DNA from: DATKEJ01 sp963768715
GTDB taxonomy: Bacteria; Bacteroidota; Rhodothermia; Rhodothermales; DATKEJ01
Direction: 5' to 3'
DNA length: 64,000 nucleotides
Assembly: GCA_963768715.1 (NCBI GenBank)
Contig: CAVYJC010000007.1
Span: 1-64,000, forward strand
The translations under genes and the position numbers were made by a program. Positions 8,372 through 16,824 of the stretch are shown piece after piece; within the stretch, counting starts at the first letter, position 1, and each line of letters begins with the position of its first letter. The notes beneath the pieces were generated by a model. That model did no database searches. It worked only from the letters and a program-made list of their open reading frames with translations, and was not told where the DNA came from.

Positions 8372-9708
8372 GCCACCACCTCCGCCTGAACAAGCCCGCG
8401 ACGGCGCCTCAGCTGCAGAGAATCGCCTTCGGCTTCACGGTTGTACGCTGCGACCACCTCCTTCTCGAACTGGCGGAAGAACTCGGGATCGAAGTTCGCT
8501 CGCCCAAGCTCAGGAAGGACCTCATGAATGGAAGCCCGCTGAGAAATCCAGCCGGCACAGACATCGTGGCGGTAACGCACCCCCATCAGATTGAATCCGA
8601 GCACCGCCCCTGAATCCCTTTCGTAATTGATCCGAATGGATCGCGTGTGATCAGGATGCTCCCAGTACAATGTTTCCTGCGACTCTGGAAGTTTGGGAGG
8701 CACGTGCCCGTACGTCTGGTATTCGAGATCGAAAAACTTTGCCGAATTGAAGAAGACGCCCGGATCGTAGGCCGTTCGTTTCCCCGCGATCGTCAGACCA
8801 ACCGTCTCCCCATGCATCCGGGCGGTGTACCAGAGCTGCTCGACGGATTTTCTCCCTGGCAAAGGCGTCCGAAACTCGGCACAGTCGCCGATTGCGTACA
8901 CACCCGGAAGATTCGTTTCGAAATACTCGTCGACGAGAATGCCTCGATCCGTTTCGACGTCGGTCGATTTCGTCACCGTGAGATTCGGCCGGACGCCGAC
9001 GGTGAGTCCCACAAATCCGCACGGAATGCGCTCGCCTTGCCCGGTCACGACCGCATTGGCGCGACCATTCGGGCCTGCTTCGATGCGATCAACCTCCGTT
9101 CCAAGCCGCAGATCAATGCCGCTGCGACGGATTTGGCGATGAATCAGCTCACTCTCCTCCTTCGGGAAGAGGTACGACATGTACGCATCCTCACGCACAA
9201 GGAACGTCACGTGGATGCCGCGGGAATGGAGCATTTCCGTCATCTCGATGCCGATCAGACCGCCACCGACGACGACCGCGCGATCGACGCCGCGCGTGTT
9301 CTCCTCCATCAATTGAAGGTCCGGGTACGACACGAGCCCCTGGACACCCGGCAAATCGTCACCCGGCCAGCCGAACCGGTTGAATTGCGATCCGACGGCC
9401 AGAACCAGGACGTCGTAGTCAAGCCGCTGGCCGTCCCCGAGCTGAAGGGCCTTGCCTTGCGTATCAATTCGAGTCACATATCCGCGTACGAGCTCGATCC
9501 GATTCTTCGCCCAGAACCAGTCTTCGTAAGGCTTTGTATCCTCGTATTTTAGGTGCCCCATGTAGATGTACATGAGGGCGGTTCTCGAGAAGAAATGATC
9601 GGTCTCGGCGGATACGACGGAGAGACGCCAGTCCGGCTGGAGCTTCCGGATGGTCCGCGCCGCAGTGATGCCCGCGACGCCGTTACCTATGATTGCGATG
9701 TGTTTCAT
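8368..9708 (-). CDS. FAD/NAD(P)-dependent oxidoreductase (NirB/rubredoxin-reductase type)
   Basis: A 446-residue class II pyridine nucleotide-disulfide oxidoreductase. The N-terminal FAD motif is IIGNGVAGITAA, the NAD(P) motif VVVGGGLIGIEMTE (about residues 147-160), and the second FAD motif GVYAIGDCAE (about 285). There is no redox CxxC, so it is a non-disulfide member. It sits directly upstream of, and overlaps, the polyferredoxin gene, which suggests it feeds electrons from NAD(P)H to the membrane Fe-S protein or the reverse; this is inferred from position. The ATG lies only 5 bp from the GAGTCCG array. Confidence 0.87.
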   Translation of the reverse strand: MKHIAIIGNGVAGITAARTIRKLQPDWRLSVVSAETDHFFSRTALMYIYMGHLKYEDTKPYEDWFWAKNRIELVRGYVTRIDTQGKALQLGDGQRLDYDVLVLAVGSQFNRFGWPGDDLPGVQGLVSYPDLQLMEENTRGVDRAVVVGGGLIGIEMTEMLHSRGIHVTFLVREDAYMSYLFPKEESELIHRQIRRSGIDLRLGTEVDRIEAGPNGRANAVVTGQGERIPCGFVGLTVGVRPNLTVTKSTDVETDRGILVDEYFETNLPGVYAIGDCAEFRTPLPGRKSVEQLWYTARMHGETVGLTIAGKRTAYDPGVFFNSAKFFDLEYQTYGHVPPKLPESQETLYWEHPDHTRSIRINYERDSGAVLGFNLMGVRYRHDVCAGWISQRASIHEVLPELGRANFDPEFFRQFEKEVVAAYNREAEGDSLQLRRRRGLVQAEVVA

Positions 9709-9712
9709 TTAT

Positions 9713-9761
9713 GAGTCCGGGGTCCGGAGTCCGGAGTCCGGAGTCGTTCGGAGTCTTCAGT
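9713..9761. repeat. Heptamer array GAGTCCG/GGGTCCG, about 7 units
   Basis: GAGTCCG, GGGTCCG, GAGTCCG, GAGTCCG, GAGTCGT, TCGGAGT, CTTCAGT. The opposite-strand family (CGGACxC) recurs at 46241-46268. Confidence 0.8.
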
Positions 9762-9969
9762 CTTGCAGTCGGGTCTCGAATCGGCTATTGCTCGAGTCTT
9801 CCCCCTGGACCTGAGGACATAGGACGCGGGAACTTCGGACGCTCGGACCCTGATTCGGCTTTGCGCGACCCGACGAACCTATCGACATATTGTGTGACAA
9901 GTATCACGGATCTGTAAAAGCTACGTGCGGAATCGTTACCATGTTGTTCGGCGTACGTTACTTTGGGAA

Positions 9970-10011
9970 GGTACGTGGTGCTTGGTACTTAGTACTTAGT
10001 ACTTAGTACTT
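9970..10011. repeat. Heptamer array GGTACGT...AGTACTT, 6 units
   Basis: GGTACGT, GGTGCTT, GGTACTT, then AGTACTT three times. Its reverse complement (ACGTACC, AAGCACC, AAGTACC) is the family of the array at 15925-16050. The gap 9709-10071 otherwise contains no convincing gene; the stretch 9762-9969 shows nothing recognisable. Confidence 0.85.
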
Positions 10012-10038
10012 GAGTTGTCGGTCACCTGGCACTCAACA

Positions 10039-10073
10039 ATTAGCGATTAGCGATTATCAATTAGCAATTAATT
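10039..10073. repeat. Heptamer array ATTAGCG/ATTAGCA, 5 units
   Basis: ATTAGCG, ATTAGCG, ATTATCA, ATTAGCA, ATTAATT. The last unit overlaps the predicted TTG start of the NAD kinase gene. Confidence 0.8.
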
Positions 10074-10947
10074 GATCTACGGTATCACAGGTAACGGCAC
10101 GAAGGAGCATCTCTGGGAGCCCGTAGCGCAGCTTGCTGCGTGGCTCTTGGAGGAGGACGTCCCTTTTGTGCTTCAGCCGGACCTCGCACGCGGCCTGGTT
10201 GAACGTCACCTGCTGCCCAAAGAGATTTGCGACGAACGGTCGCGTGACGACCTGCCCACAGCCTGTGACATTGTGCTTTCCTTCGGAGGCGACGGGACGC
10301 TGTTGAACAGCCTGCAGGTTGTCGGCGCCGCCGAGACGCCGATTCTTGGGGTCAACATCGGGAGACTGGGATTCCTGACCGGCGTGGAGGTCCTTCACGT
10401 CCGGGAGGCCATCCAGGAGATGGAACGCGGAGACTACCGCGTCGAATCACGCGCCATGCTCGAGGCCAACCTGGAAGTCAAGCACGAGCCGCTCTTCGCC
10501 GCAAATGAGTTCATGATCACGCGGTCGGATTCGACGCAAATGATATCGCTCGAAGTCGAAGTGGACGGCGTCTACCTGAACCGCTACTGGGCGGATGGCC
10601 TTCTCGTTGCCACGGCGACCGGATCTACCGCCTACTCCTTGTCGGTCGGGGGACCCATCATCGCTCCCGGATCAGGCGTCATCTGCATCACCCCCGTCGC
10701 ACCACATACCCTGACGGTGCGTCCCATTATTCTGTCGGAAAAGAGCGTGGTCCGCGTCAGCGCCCGACCCGGCCAGGGAACGTACACGCTTGCCGCCGAC
10801 GGCATCCCCTACCATGTTGACGATCCGACCCGGAGCATTGAAATCCGGGAATCGACTCGCCGAATGCGACTCGTTCAGCTGAGCCATCGGGACTACTTCG
10901 AGACGCTCAGGCAGAAGCTTGGTTGGGGGATGGGGCACAAAGCCTGA
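10072..10947 (+). CDS. nadK: NAD kinase
   Basis: A 291-residue ATP-NAD kinase making NADP from NAD. The signatures are all present: SFGGDGTLLN (about residues 70-79, catalytic GGDG), VNIGRLGFLT, NEFMITR and TATGSTAYSLSVGGP. The first in-frame start is TTG at 10072, which falls in the preceding heptamer array; no Shine-Dalgarno is visible. NADPH supply fits the neighbouring carotenoid locus, but this is a housekeeping gene and need not be co-regulated. Confidence 0.93.
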   Translation: MIYGITGNGTKEHLWEPVAQLAAWLLEEDVPFVLQPDLARGLVERHLLPKEICDERSRDDLPTACDIVLSFGGDGTLLNSLQVVGAAETPILGVNIGRLGFLTGVEVLHVREAIQEMERGDYRVESRAMLEANLEVKHEPLFAANEFMITRSDSTQMISLEVEVDGVYLNRYWADGLLVATATGSTAYSLSVGGPIIAPGSGVICITPVAPHTLTVRPIILSEKSVVRVSARPGQGTYTLAADGIPYHVDDPTRSIEIRESTRRMRLVQLSHRDYFETLRQKLGWGMGHKA

Positions 10948-10952
10948 AGACA

Positions 10953-10987
10953 ATTCAGAATTCAGAATTCAGAATGCAGAATGCAGA
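10953..10987. repeat. Heptamer array ATTCAGA/ATGCAGA, 5 units
   Basis: ATTCAGA three times, then ATGCAGA twice, starting 5 bp after the nadK stop. Confidence 0.85.
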
Positions 10988-11004
10988 ATTGGGTCGGTAG
11001 TCAG

Positions 11005-11117
11005 ATTCGGTGTTCGGTGTTCGGTGTTCGGTGTTCGGTGTTCGGTGTTCGGTGTTCGGTGTTCGGTGTTCGGTGTTTGCTGTTCGGTGTTCGGTGTTCG
11101 GTATTCGGTATTCGGTG
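11005..11117. repeat. Heptamer array GTTCGGT, about 16 units
   Basis: ATTCGGT, then repeated GTTCGGT with one variant GTTTGCT and two ATTCGGT near the end. It has no stop codon on the minus strand, so the reading frame of the SRPBCC remnant next to it runs straight through it. Confidence 0.92.
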
Positions 11118-11118
11118 T

Positions 11119-11307
11119 TATACGTAGTGCCTTCCTCACTGCTTTCTCCCTGAATCTGAAGATGCGATTGAGTTGCATCCGGATCAGCGGTAGTGCGAGT
11201 TCGCCTATGGGCCAGATGGGCAGCCGGTAGCGGACGTTGTCTTCCATGATGGTGCTGTCGCCGGAGCTGCGGAAGCTGTGCCGATGGATCCAGTCTTCAA
11301 TTCGTGC
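11119..11307 (-). pseudogene. C-terminal remnant of an SRPBCC/START-like protein
   Basis: Directly after the idi stop the same frame encodes IEDWIHRHSF, then MEDNVRYRLPIWPIGELAL and RMQLNRIFRFREKAVRKAL. This resembles the last about 60 residues of small SRPBCC ligand-binding proteins, where a D-x-V-x-Y-x-L-P strand is followed by a long C-terminal helix. The N-terminal two thirds are missing and the frame enters the GTTCGGT array without a stop. I infer a truncated gene; homology rests on recognition, not on a search. Confidence 0.5.
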
Positions 11308-11853
11308 TCACCTCGCATTGAGCGTACCCTCCTCTTGAACATGCTCGAAGGTCGGCGCATAGAGCGTCCAGATCTGTTTGAACCAGTACGTAAACCGCTC
11401 TCCGTCCGCCGCGAGGTGATGCCGAAGCTCGCCAATGTCCATCCACGACCAGTCAACGACTTCATCCGGATTGGCGTCGACGTCCCCGTCAAACGTTCCG
11501 ACGAACACGTGATCGAATTCGTGCTCCGTCAATCCATTTTCGAGCTCGGCGCGGTAGACGAAGCCGCCGATGCGGATCAGGTCGCAGTCAAATCCCATCT
11601 CTTCGTGGAGTCTTCGCCTTGCGGCCGAGACCAGCACCTCGTCGGGACGAGGGTGACCGCAACACGCATTCGACCAGAGTCCTCCCGAATGGTACTTGCT
11701 CTCGGCGCGACGCTGAAGGAGTATTTGTCCCCGCTCATTGAAAACGAGCACGGAGAATGCCCTATGCAGAAGGCCGTTCTTGTGCGCCGCAAGTTTCTCT
11801 ATGCGGCCCACGGGCTGGTCATCTTCATCGACGAGCACCAGATACTCAGACAT
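11308..11853 (-). CDS. idi: Isopentenyl-diphosphate delta-isomerase, type I
   Basis: A 181-residue Nudix-fold protein of normal bacterial IDI-1 length. It has NACCGHPRP (catalytic Cys), RRLHEEMG in the Nudix box and EHEFDHVF with the metal-binding Glu/His. The enzyme interconverts IPP and DMAPP, supplying GGPP for carotenoids. The start ATG at 11853 overlaps the crtI stop (8 bp), so it is the last gene of the minus-strand carotenoid operon. ORFs starting further upstream lie in crtI and are not real. Confidence 0.93.
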   Translation of the reverse strand: MSEYLVLVDEDDQPVGRIEKLAAHKNGLLHRAFSVLVFNERGQILLQRRAESKYHSGGLWSNACCGHPRPDEVLVSAARRRLHEEMGFDCDLIRIGGFVYRAELENGLTEHEFDHVFVGTFDGDVDANPDEVVDWSWMDIGELRHHLAADGERFTYWFKQIWTLYAPTFEHVQEEGTLNAR

Positions 11854-13390
11854 CGGTTGATTCACGGATGGTTCGGATATCTTGTTTGTGTGACAGATTG
11901 AGGTCCCGGGCGACGCAGTAGGCCGTCGCCTCCGCACCGAGCAGTACGCCCGGGATGCCCGCGCCGGGATGTGTGCCGGCGCCAACGAGATACAGGTTGT
12001 CAACGTCCTCGCTAGCGTTGTGCGGTCGAAGAAAGGCGGTCTGGGAGAGTCTTGGTTCGATGCCGAAGGCGTTCCCATGTGCCGCGTTCAGCTCCGAAGC
12101 GAAATCGTCGGGCGTGAAAAGGTGACGGACGACCAGGTGCTCCCTCAATCCTTCCAGACCCCATTCCTCCAGAAATCCAAGGATCCGTTCGGCGAACGCT
12201 TCCTTCTCCGTTTGCCAGTCGGTCCCCGATTGCAGGTTGGCTACCGGCGCGAGGATGTACAGACTTTCACAACCCGGCGGTGCCATGGAGTCATCCGAAC
12301 GCGTCGGCGCATGCAAATACAGCGAGAAGTCTGCAGGCAGTTTCTTCCGATCGAAAATGTCGGTGATGAGGCCTTTGTATCGTTCGGAGAGGATGATGGT
12401 ATGGTGCCGCAATTGCGGGAATTGCTTTTTGACCCCGGCATAAATAAGGAAGCAGCTCATGCTCTGCTTCAAGTTGTCAACCCGGCGATCAGACCAGTGA
12501 CGGCGCGCATCACGCGGAACCAACTCACGGTAGGTGTGGACCACGTCCGCATTGCTGACGACGACGTCCGCTTTGAACAACGCTCCCCCCTCGACCTGTA
12601 CGCCGGTCGCTTTCCCGTCCTCGATGACAATGCGTTCCACCGGATGCCCGGTCTTCAGTGTGCCGCCCTGATCCGTGAATAATTTGGCCAGTCCGGAGAC
12701 CAGGCTGTACATGCCGCCCTGCGTATACCATACCCCCTGCTTTCGCTCGAGATAGGGAATCATCACGTAGACGGATGGCGCACGGAAAGGGTTGCCGCCG
12801 ATGAACAGCGGGTGGAAACTGAAAAGAAATTGGTGCCTGAAATCGTCGAAATATCGATCGACGAAGTACTTCACCGGCTCAACGGCACGGTGCCACAGCA
12901 AGGTCGGCGCGACCGACAGCATTGAGCGGATTGAATCGAACGGACGAGCACCCAGATTCTCTTCGATCACGGCTTCGTAGATCGGACGAACGTCACGCAT
13001 GAAGTCGTGATAACGCTCCGCATCCTTTGGATTGAAGCGCCGCATTTGTGCGAGCAGCGCTTCTTCATCAGGACCATAGTCGATGAAGGTGTCGTCGTGG
13101 AAATAGACGCGGTAGAATGGATCGAGGGGCTCAAGTTGAACGTATTCGCTCAAGTCGCGTCCAGCCATTTGGAAGACGCGCTGAATAATCTCCGGCGCCG
13201 TAATGAGGCTGGGACCCATATCCCATGTAAACCCATGTGATTGCAAACGATAGGCCCTCCCTCCGACGAGAGGGCGTTTTTCGAGCAGGGTGACGTCCAT
13301 TCCGGCTGCCTGGAGGCGGTTCGCCACGGCGAGTCCGCCGAATCCCCCGCCGATCACGACGGCGCTCTTTCGTCGCGCGCGGTTCGTCAC
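11846..13390 (-). CDS. crtI: Phytoene desaturase/isomerase CrtI
   Basis: A 514-residue protein with N-terminal FAD-binding VVIGGGFGGLAVANRL and a C-terminal LYLVGAGTHPGAGIPGVLLGAE, the carotenoid desaturase signature. It converts phytoene towards lycopene at the membrane. The start is taken as GTG at 13390 because it gives the family N-terminus and overlaps the TGA (13387-13389) of the upstream frame. The frame is open for another 262 codons upstream because of indels in crtB; that extension belongs to crtB. Confidence 0.93.
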   Translation of the reverse strand: MTNRARRKSAVVIGGGFGGLAVANRLQAAGMDVTLLEKRPLVGGRAYRLQSHGFTWDMGPSLITAPEIIQRVFQMAGRDLSEYVQLEPLDPFYRVYFHDDTFIDYGPDEEALLAQMRRFNPKDAERYHDFMRDVRPIYEAVIEENLGARPFDSIRSMLSVAPTLLWHRAVEPVKYFVDRYFDDFRHQFLFSFHPLFIGGNPFRAPSVYVMIPYLERKQGVWYTQGGMYSLVSGLAKLFTDQGGTLKTGHPVERIVIEDGKATGVQVEGGALFKADVVVSNADVVHTYRELVPRDARRHWSDRRVDNLKQSMSCFLIYAGVKKQFPQLRHHTIILSERYKGLITDIFDRKKLPADFSLYLHAPTRSDDSMAPPGCESLYILAPVANLQSGTDWQTEKEAFAERILGFLEEWGLEGLREHLVVRHLFTPDDFASELNAAHGNAFGIEPRLSQTAFLRPHNASEDVDNLYLVGAGTHPGAGIPGVLLGAEATAYCVARDLNLSHKQDIRTIRESTDV

Positions 13391-13984
13391 GGTGTAGCCT
13401 CCTCCGCTGCCTGATCGGATGATCTCAGGTCGCCGAGAAGTGCCTGCAGTTCTATTCGGGATGATGGCTCGATGTCGGGGCTGCCGAGAACGAAGCTGAC
13501 CATGCGTCGTGAACCATGGCTGCGGAAATTCTCCGCGGGCCGCTGGGAGGAGATCACACAGCGCCGATAAATCGGCGCGAACGGTGCCTTTGCGTCCCAT
13601 GATGCCGGGCAGATAGTAGCAGCTTACGAGCCGGAGGAATCGGATCTCGACGTCGTCGGGATGATCCTCCACGAGGCGATCGAGAACCGGTAGTCCATGC
13701 CTTACGTGCTTCAGCTTGGAAAACGGCCAGAAGGAGTATTTCGCCCTGACGACCTCGAACGCGCCTCCGAACGCCTCGACAACAGGTTCGGCCTTCACCT
13801 CGGGTTGCAGCCGATCGATCAATGCCTGCGCATCGTCAATGGCTTCCCGCCGATCTCCGGCTTCGATATACAGCGCGCGAAGCTCGGCCAGCGTCTCCGG
13901 TGCGACCGGGGTCATCGCTTTGCTCACTTGGGGCAGTGCGGCCGCCAGGATCAGTACGGCGCCGAGTGCGACAGGGCGGCCAAA
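13387..13984 (-). other. CrtB-linked membrane-anchored module between crtB and crtI
   Basis: About 190 residues fused in frame to CrtB: a hydrophobic segment (VALGAVLILAAALPQ), then a helical region with VRAKYSFWPFSKLKHVRHGL, a DDVEIRFLRL motif and YYLPGIMGRKGTVR, and after the frameshift MVSFVLGSPDIEP. Small proteins of this type occur near crtB/crtI in Bacteroidota. No ATG or GTG precedes the hydrophobic segment in frame, so fusion or a lost stop are both possible. Function unknown. Confidence 0.5.
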
Positions 13985-14871
13985 CTTGCTTCGTGCCTGT
14001 CGCCAGCGAAGTCGAAACCAGGCTTTCGTCGCGAGCATCACTTTCGTCGCAAGTGAGGTCCGGGCACGTTGGGTTAAATTGTCGAAGTCATTCTTCTCGA
14101 CGCGTGCCTGTATTCCCCGATAAACATCGGCCGCCACAGCGGCTGGCGTCGCGAATCCGCGAGGCAGTAGGGGCACCGCCTCCCAGGCTCGTAATACTCT
14201 TCGTCCGCGATAGAAATCATCTCCCTGATCAACGCGCGATAAGCTTCGGGAATTGGCCCGCGCTCCTTAGCGGCCTCCAGATCGCCCGCAGTCAGGCCAT
14301 GGCGCTTGAGCACTTCGGCGGGAAGGTACATGCGGCCACGATCCAGGTCCTCTCCAACGTCTCGAACAATGTTCGTGATCTGCATGGCCCTTCCGAGGGC
14401 CGCTGCCCGTTCGAGCATCCATTCGTCGCGAACGTCGTGCAGGTGGCAAAGCCATAATCCAACGGTGGATGCCACCCCGTAGCAATAGTCTTTGAGTTGC
14501 TCCACGGTTTCGAACGAAGGCGAAGACATGTCCCGCTCGACGCCGCGAATGAGGTCTTCGATGATCGAAAAGGGAACTCGCTTGGCCCGTGACGTCTGCA
14601 TCAACTCCTGGAGCCATCCGCCGGCGCCAGGATCTCCCATATAGGCACGCTTGGCTTCATTCAGCCAGCTTTCCAACCGGCGATGGACGTCTTCGGGGCC
14701 CGACTCGGCCTCATCGACGATATCGTCCGTAATCCGACAGAAGGCATATACCAGTCCGACCAGTCGTCGACGGCGAGCCGGAAAGGCCATTGAGGCAAAC
14801 GAAAAGGAACGGGAGTGCGCCCAGAAATAGTCTCTCGCCGAGTCTTTGTCGATGGTGCTGCGATGGTTCAC
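13387..14871 (-). CDS. crtB: Phytoene synthase CrtB with an unusual C-terminal extension (two apparent frameshifts)
   Basis: The gene starts at GTG 14871. It has the two Asp-rich motifs of head-to-head prenyl synthases: YAFCRITDDIVDE and ITNIVRDVGEDLDRGRMYLP. A one-base deletion near 14184-14190 breaks the frame after EEYYE; the conserved C-terminus WEAVPLLPRGFATP continues in another frame. The enzyme condenses two GGPP to phytoene. Instead of ending after ATKAWFRLRW, the frame runs without a stop into a separate module (see 13387-13984). A second shift near 13501-13515 restores a frame ending in TGA overlapping the crtI start. Confidence 0.85.
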
Positions 14872-15784
14872 GCGAAATAGAGGCCGCTACATTGGCCGGA
14901 CGCCGGAAAGACCGGGCCGCCAGCGCGACCAGGAGCAGAACCCCGGCAACGGCAGGCGGCGCCCACTCGCCGGCGACAAGCAGCATACCGCTCGGAAGCA
15001 ACATCAAGAGCCCGTAGTACTTTCGCATCAGAGCGGATGAGAGTTTCTTTCCCCACCAAGCCCCGCCCATGATCTCGATAACGATCATCAGGACGGCACC
15101 GGTAGAAAACCAACCGGCCAGGTTCTTTAGAGGCATTCCGAAGAATAGACCCGACTCCGACCAGATCCAGTATCCCGTGAGTCTGCTCATGGCCGGGTCG
15201 AGGACGACGTCCCACAACGCGATCAGGAACGCGCCATATGCAATACGCCGCAGCCGGAAGTTTTGGTCCGGGAAGGTTTGCAGCGAAAGAGCATAAGCGG
15301 GTACTGCGATACTGAACCAACTCACGGGCACCCAAATGGGTACCTTCCCAGCAATCAACGGACCAAGCGCCGTGCTATAGGCATAGGCCCCGAAAGGCCA
15401 GCCGGTGGAGGTGCCAATCCATTCGACAAGGAACGTAATAAATACGATCAGCACGAAAGCCGAGTACGCCGGCCATCCGATGCGCGTGGACACATGCCAG
15501 AGCACAACGGCAGCCGACAGCACAATGTGAACCTGAGCAAAGGCTGGAAATGCCACCGCGTATATTCGACGGAGAATCTCGTGATTCGATAGCCACTCCG
15601 CTGAGATCGATAGCCCGAACGGCGTCGAGAACAGGGCAAATCCGACGATCGAAAAGACAGTGAAGGTCGCGAACCCCGTCACGAGCACACGCTGCAAGCG
15701 CTCAGACTCCAACCTCCGCCAGGCCGGAAACTCCGTCGCACCGACCCGCGGGCCAAACACCGATGTTGTCACTGATTCGTCCAT
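14711..15784 (-). CDS. CruF-like carotenoid hydratase (membrane protein)
   Basis: A polytopic protein with the CruF/DUF422 signature: GTSTGWPFGAYAYSTALGP, KVPIWVPVSWF, LWDVVLDPAMSRLTGYW and the WFSTGAVLM segment. CruF adds water across the 1',2' double bond of carotenoids such as gamma-carotene or lycopene in cyanobacteria and Deinococcus. The observed frame overruns the crtB start by 161 bp, which is unusual; an alternative frame has a TGA at 14868-14870 that overlaps the crtB GTG (GTGA). A C-terminal indel after residue about 300 is therefore likely. It is divergent from the lycopene cyclase gene. Confidence 0.82.
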   Translation of the reverse strand: MDESVTTSVFGPRVGATEFPAWRRLESERLQRVLVTGFATFTVFSIVGFALFSTPFGLSISAEWLSNHEILRRIYAVAFPAFAQVHIVLSAAVVLWHVSTRIGWPAYSAFVLIVFITFLVEWIGTSTGWPFGAYAYSTALGPLIAGKVPIWVPVSWFSIAVPAYALSLQTFPDQNFRLRRIAYGAFLIALWDVVLDPAMSRLTGYWIWSESGLFFGMPLKNLAGWFSTGAVLMIVIEIMGGAWWGKKLSSALMRKYYGLLMLLPSGMLLVAGEWAPPAVAGVLLLVALAARSFRRPANVAASISREPSQHHRQRLGERLFLGALPFLFVCLNGLSGSPSTTGRTGICLLSDYGRYRR

Positions 15785-15794
15785 ATATCACAAG

Positions 15795-15846
15795 ATAGTC
15801 GTTATTTATATTTTATTCAACGATATTCATGCCATTAAACGACTAT
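15795..15846. promoter_or_regulatory. AT-rich divergent control region with perfect 9-bp inverted repeat
   Basis: ATAGTCGTT (15795-15803) and AACGACTAT (15838-15846) are perfect inverted copies around an AT-rich 34-bp spacer, which also carries a partial AACGATAT half-site. The left arm begins 11 bp upstream of the cruF-like ATG. This is the only strongly AT-rich stretch between the divergent carotenoid transcripts, so an operator/promoter region is inferred. Confidence 0.45.
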
Positions 15847-15859
15847 GTATGTACGAATC

Positions 15860-15923
15860 AGTCTTCTAGTCTTCTAGTCTTCTAGTCTTCTAGTCTTCTA
15901 GTCTTCTAGTCTTCTAGTCTTCT
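15860..15923. repeat. Octamer array AGTCTTCT, exactly 8 units
   Basis: Eight identical 8-bp units, followed after one base by an 18-unit heptamer array. Both lie between the divergent carotenoid transcripts. Confidence 0.95.
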
Positions 15924-15924
15924 C

Positions 15925-16050
15925 AAGTACCACGTACCACGTACCACGTACCACGTACCACGTACCACGTACCACGTACCACGTACCAAGCACCACGCAC
16001 CAAGTACCAAGTACCAAGTACCAAGTACCACGCACCCCGCACCCCGCACC
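15925..16050. repeat. Heptamer array A[AC]G[TC]ACC, exactly 18 units
   Basis: One AAGTACC, eight ACGTACC, AAGCACC, ACGCACC, four AAGTACC, ACGCACC and two CCGCACC, with perfect 7-nt register over 126 bp. The reverse-complement family occurs at 9970-10011 and 19531-19572. Confidence 0.96.
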
Positions 16051-16092
16051 TCCATACCCTAACTTCCGCCGATCCTCGCAAAGCGCGATCCA

Positions 16093-16818
16093 ATGAGCTA
16101 TCTACAGTTCCTATTCATCTTCCTGCTTCCGCCGATCTGCGTACTCGCGTTTCTGCAGACAAGCCGTGGATCCCGAGCGACACGAGGCGTCTACCTGCGG
16201 ATCGGCATCATCGCTGCGATCGCGCTGGTCTACACAACCCCGTGGGACAACTACTTAATCGCCATCGGCGCCTGGAGGTATTCGCCGGACGCGGTCGTCG
16301 GAACCATCGGTCTCGTACCCGTGGAGGAATACTGCTTTTTCATCCTCCAGCCCTTCGCTACCGGACTTCTCTTCGACGTGATGCGATCCGGTCGTTCACT
16401 TCCAGTGAGCGACAGCCGCGGGATTTCCCCGGGTGGAGTGCTTGCCGGACTCGGTCTCGCGGTAGCCGGAGCCGTCGCCCTCGTCAGCCAGTTCTCGATT
16501 TATCTCGGACTCATCCTCGTCTGGTCAGGGCCCGTCATCGCGCTCCAGTGGTTCTTCAACGGAGACCTTCTTCGTCGCATGGCAAAGACTTGGATAGCCC
16601 CGCTTGCCATCTCCACGGTTTATCTTTGGATAGCGGACGCCATAGCCATCCGGCTTGGGATATGGAGCATTTCGGATGCTGCGACAGTTGGATGGCAAAT
16701 CTTGGGACTGCCGGTGGAGGAAATGACGTTCTTTCTATTAACAAACGCGATGGTGGTCTTCGGCCTCGTGCTTCTCGACGGCAGCTCGCTTGGTCGATGG
16801 GTTGAGGACAAGAGGTAG
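16093..16818 (+). CDS. CrtYcd-type lycopene cyclase (fused c and d halves)
   Basis: A 241-residue polytopic protein containing two copies of the lycopene-cyclase domain. The first has TTPWDNYLIAIGAW and VPVEEYCFFILQP; the second has IADAIAIRLGIW and LPVEEMTFFLLTN. This is the heterodimeric CrtYc/CrtYd architecture fused in one chain, as in archaea and Bacteroidota. It cyclises lycopene ends to beta-ionone rings in the membrane. It is separated from the next gene by 6 bp, so they share a transcript. Confidence 0.9.
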   Translation: MSYLQFLFIFLLPPICVLAFLQTSRGSRATRGVYLRIGIIAAIALVYTTPWDNYLIAIGAWRYSPDAVVGTIGLVPVEEYCFFILQPFATGLLFDVMRSGRSLPVSDSRGISPGGVLAGLGLAVAGAVALVSQFSIYLGLILVWSGPVIALQWFFNGDLLRRMAKTWIAPLAISTVYLWIADAIAIRLGIWSISDAATVGWQILGLPVEEMTFFLLTNAMVVFGLVLLDGSSLGRWVEDKR

Positions 16819-16824
16819 TCGTCT

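Noticed and set aside
10919..11247. ORFs translating the GTTCGGT array on both strands
   Set aside because: They arise from the stop-free repeat; only the part upstream of the array on the minus strand resembles a protein (SRPBCC remnant).
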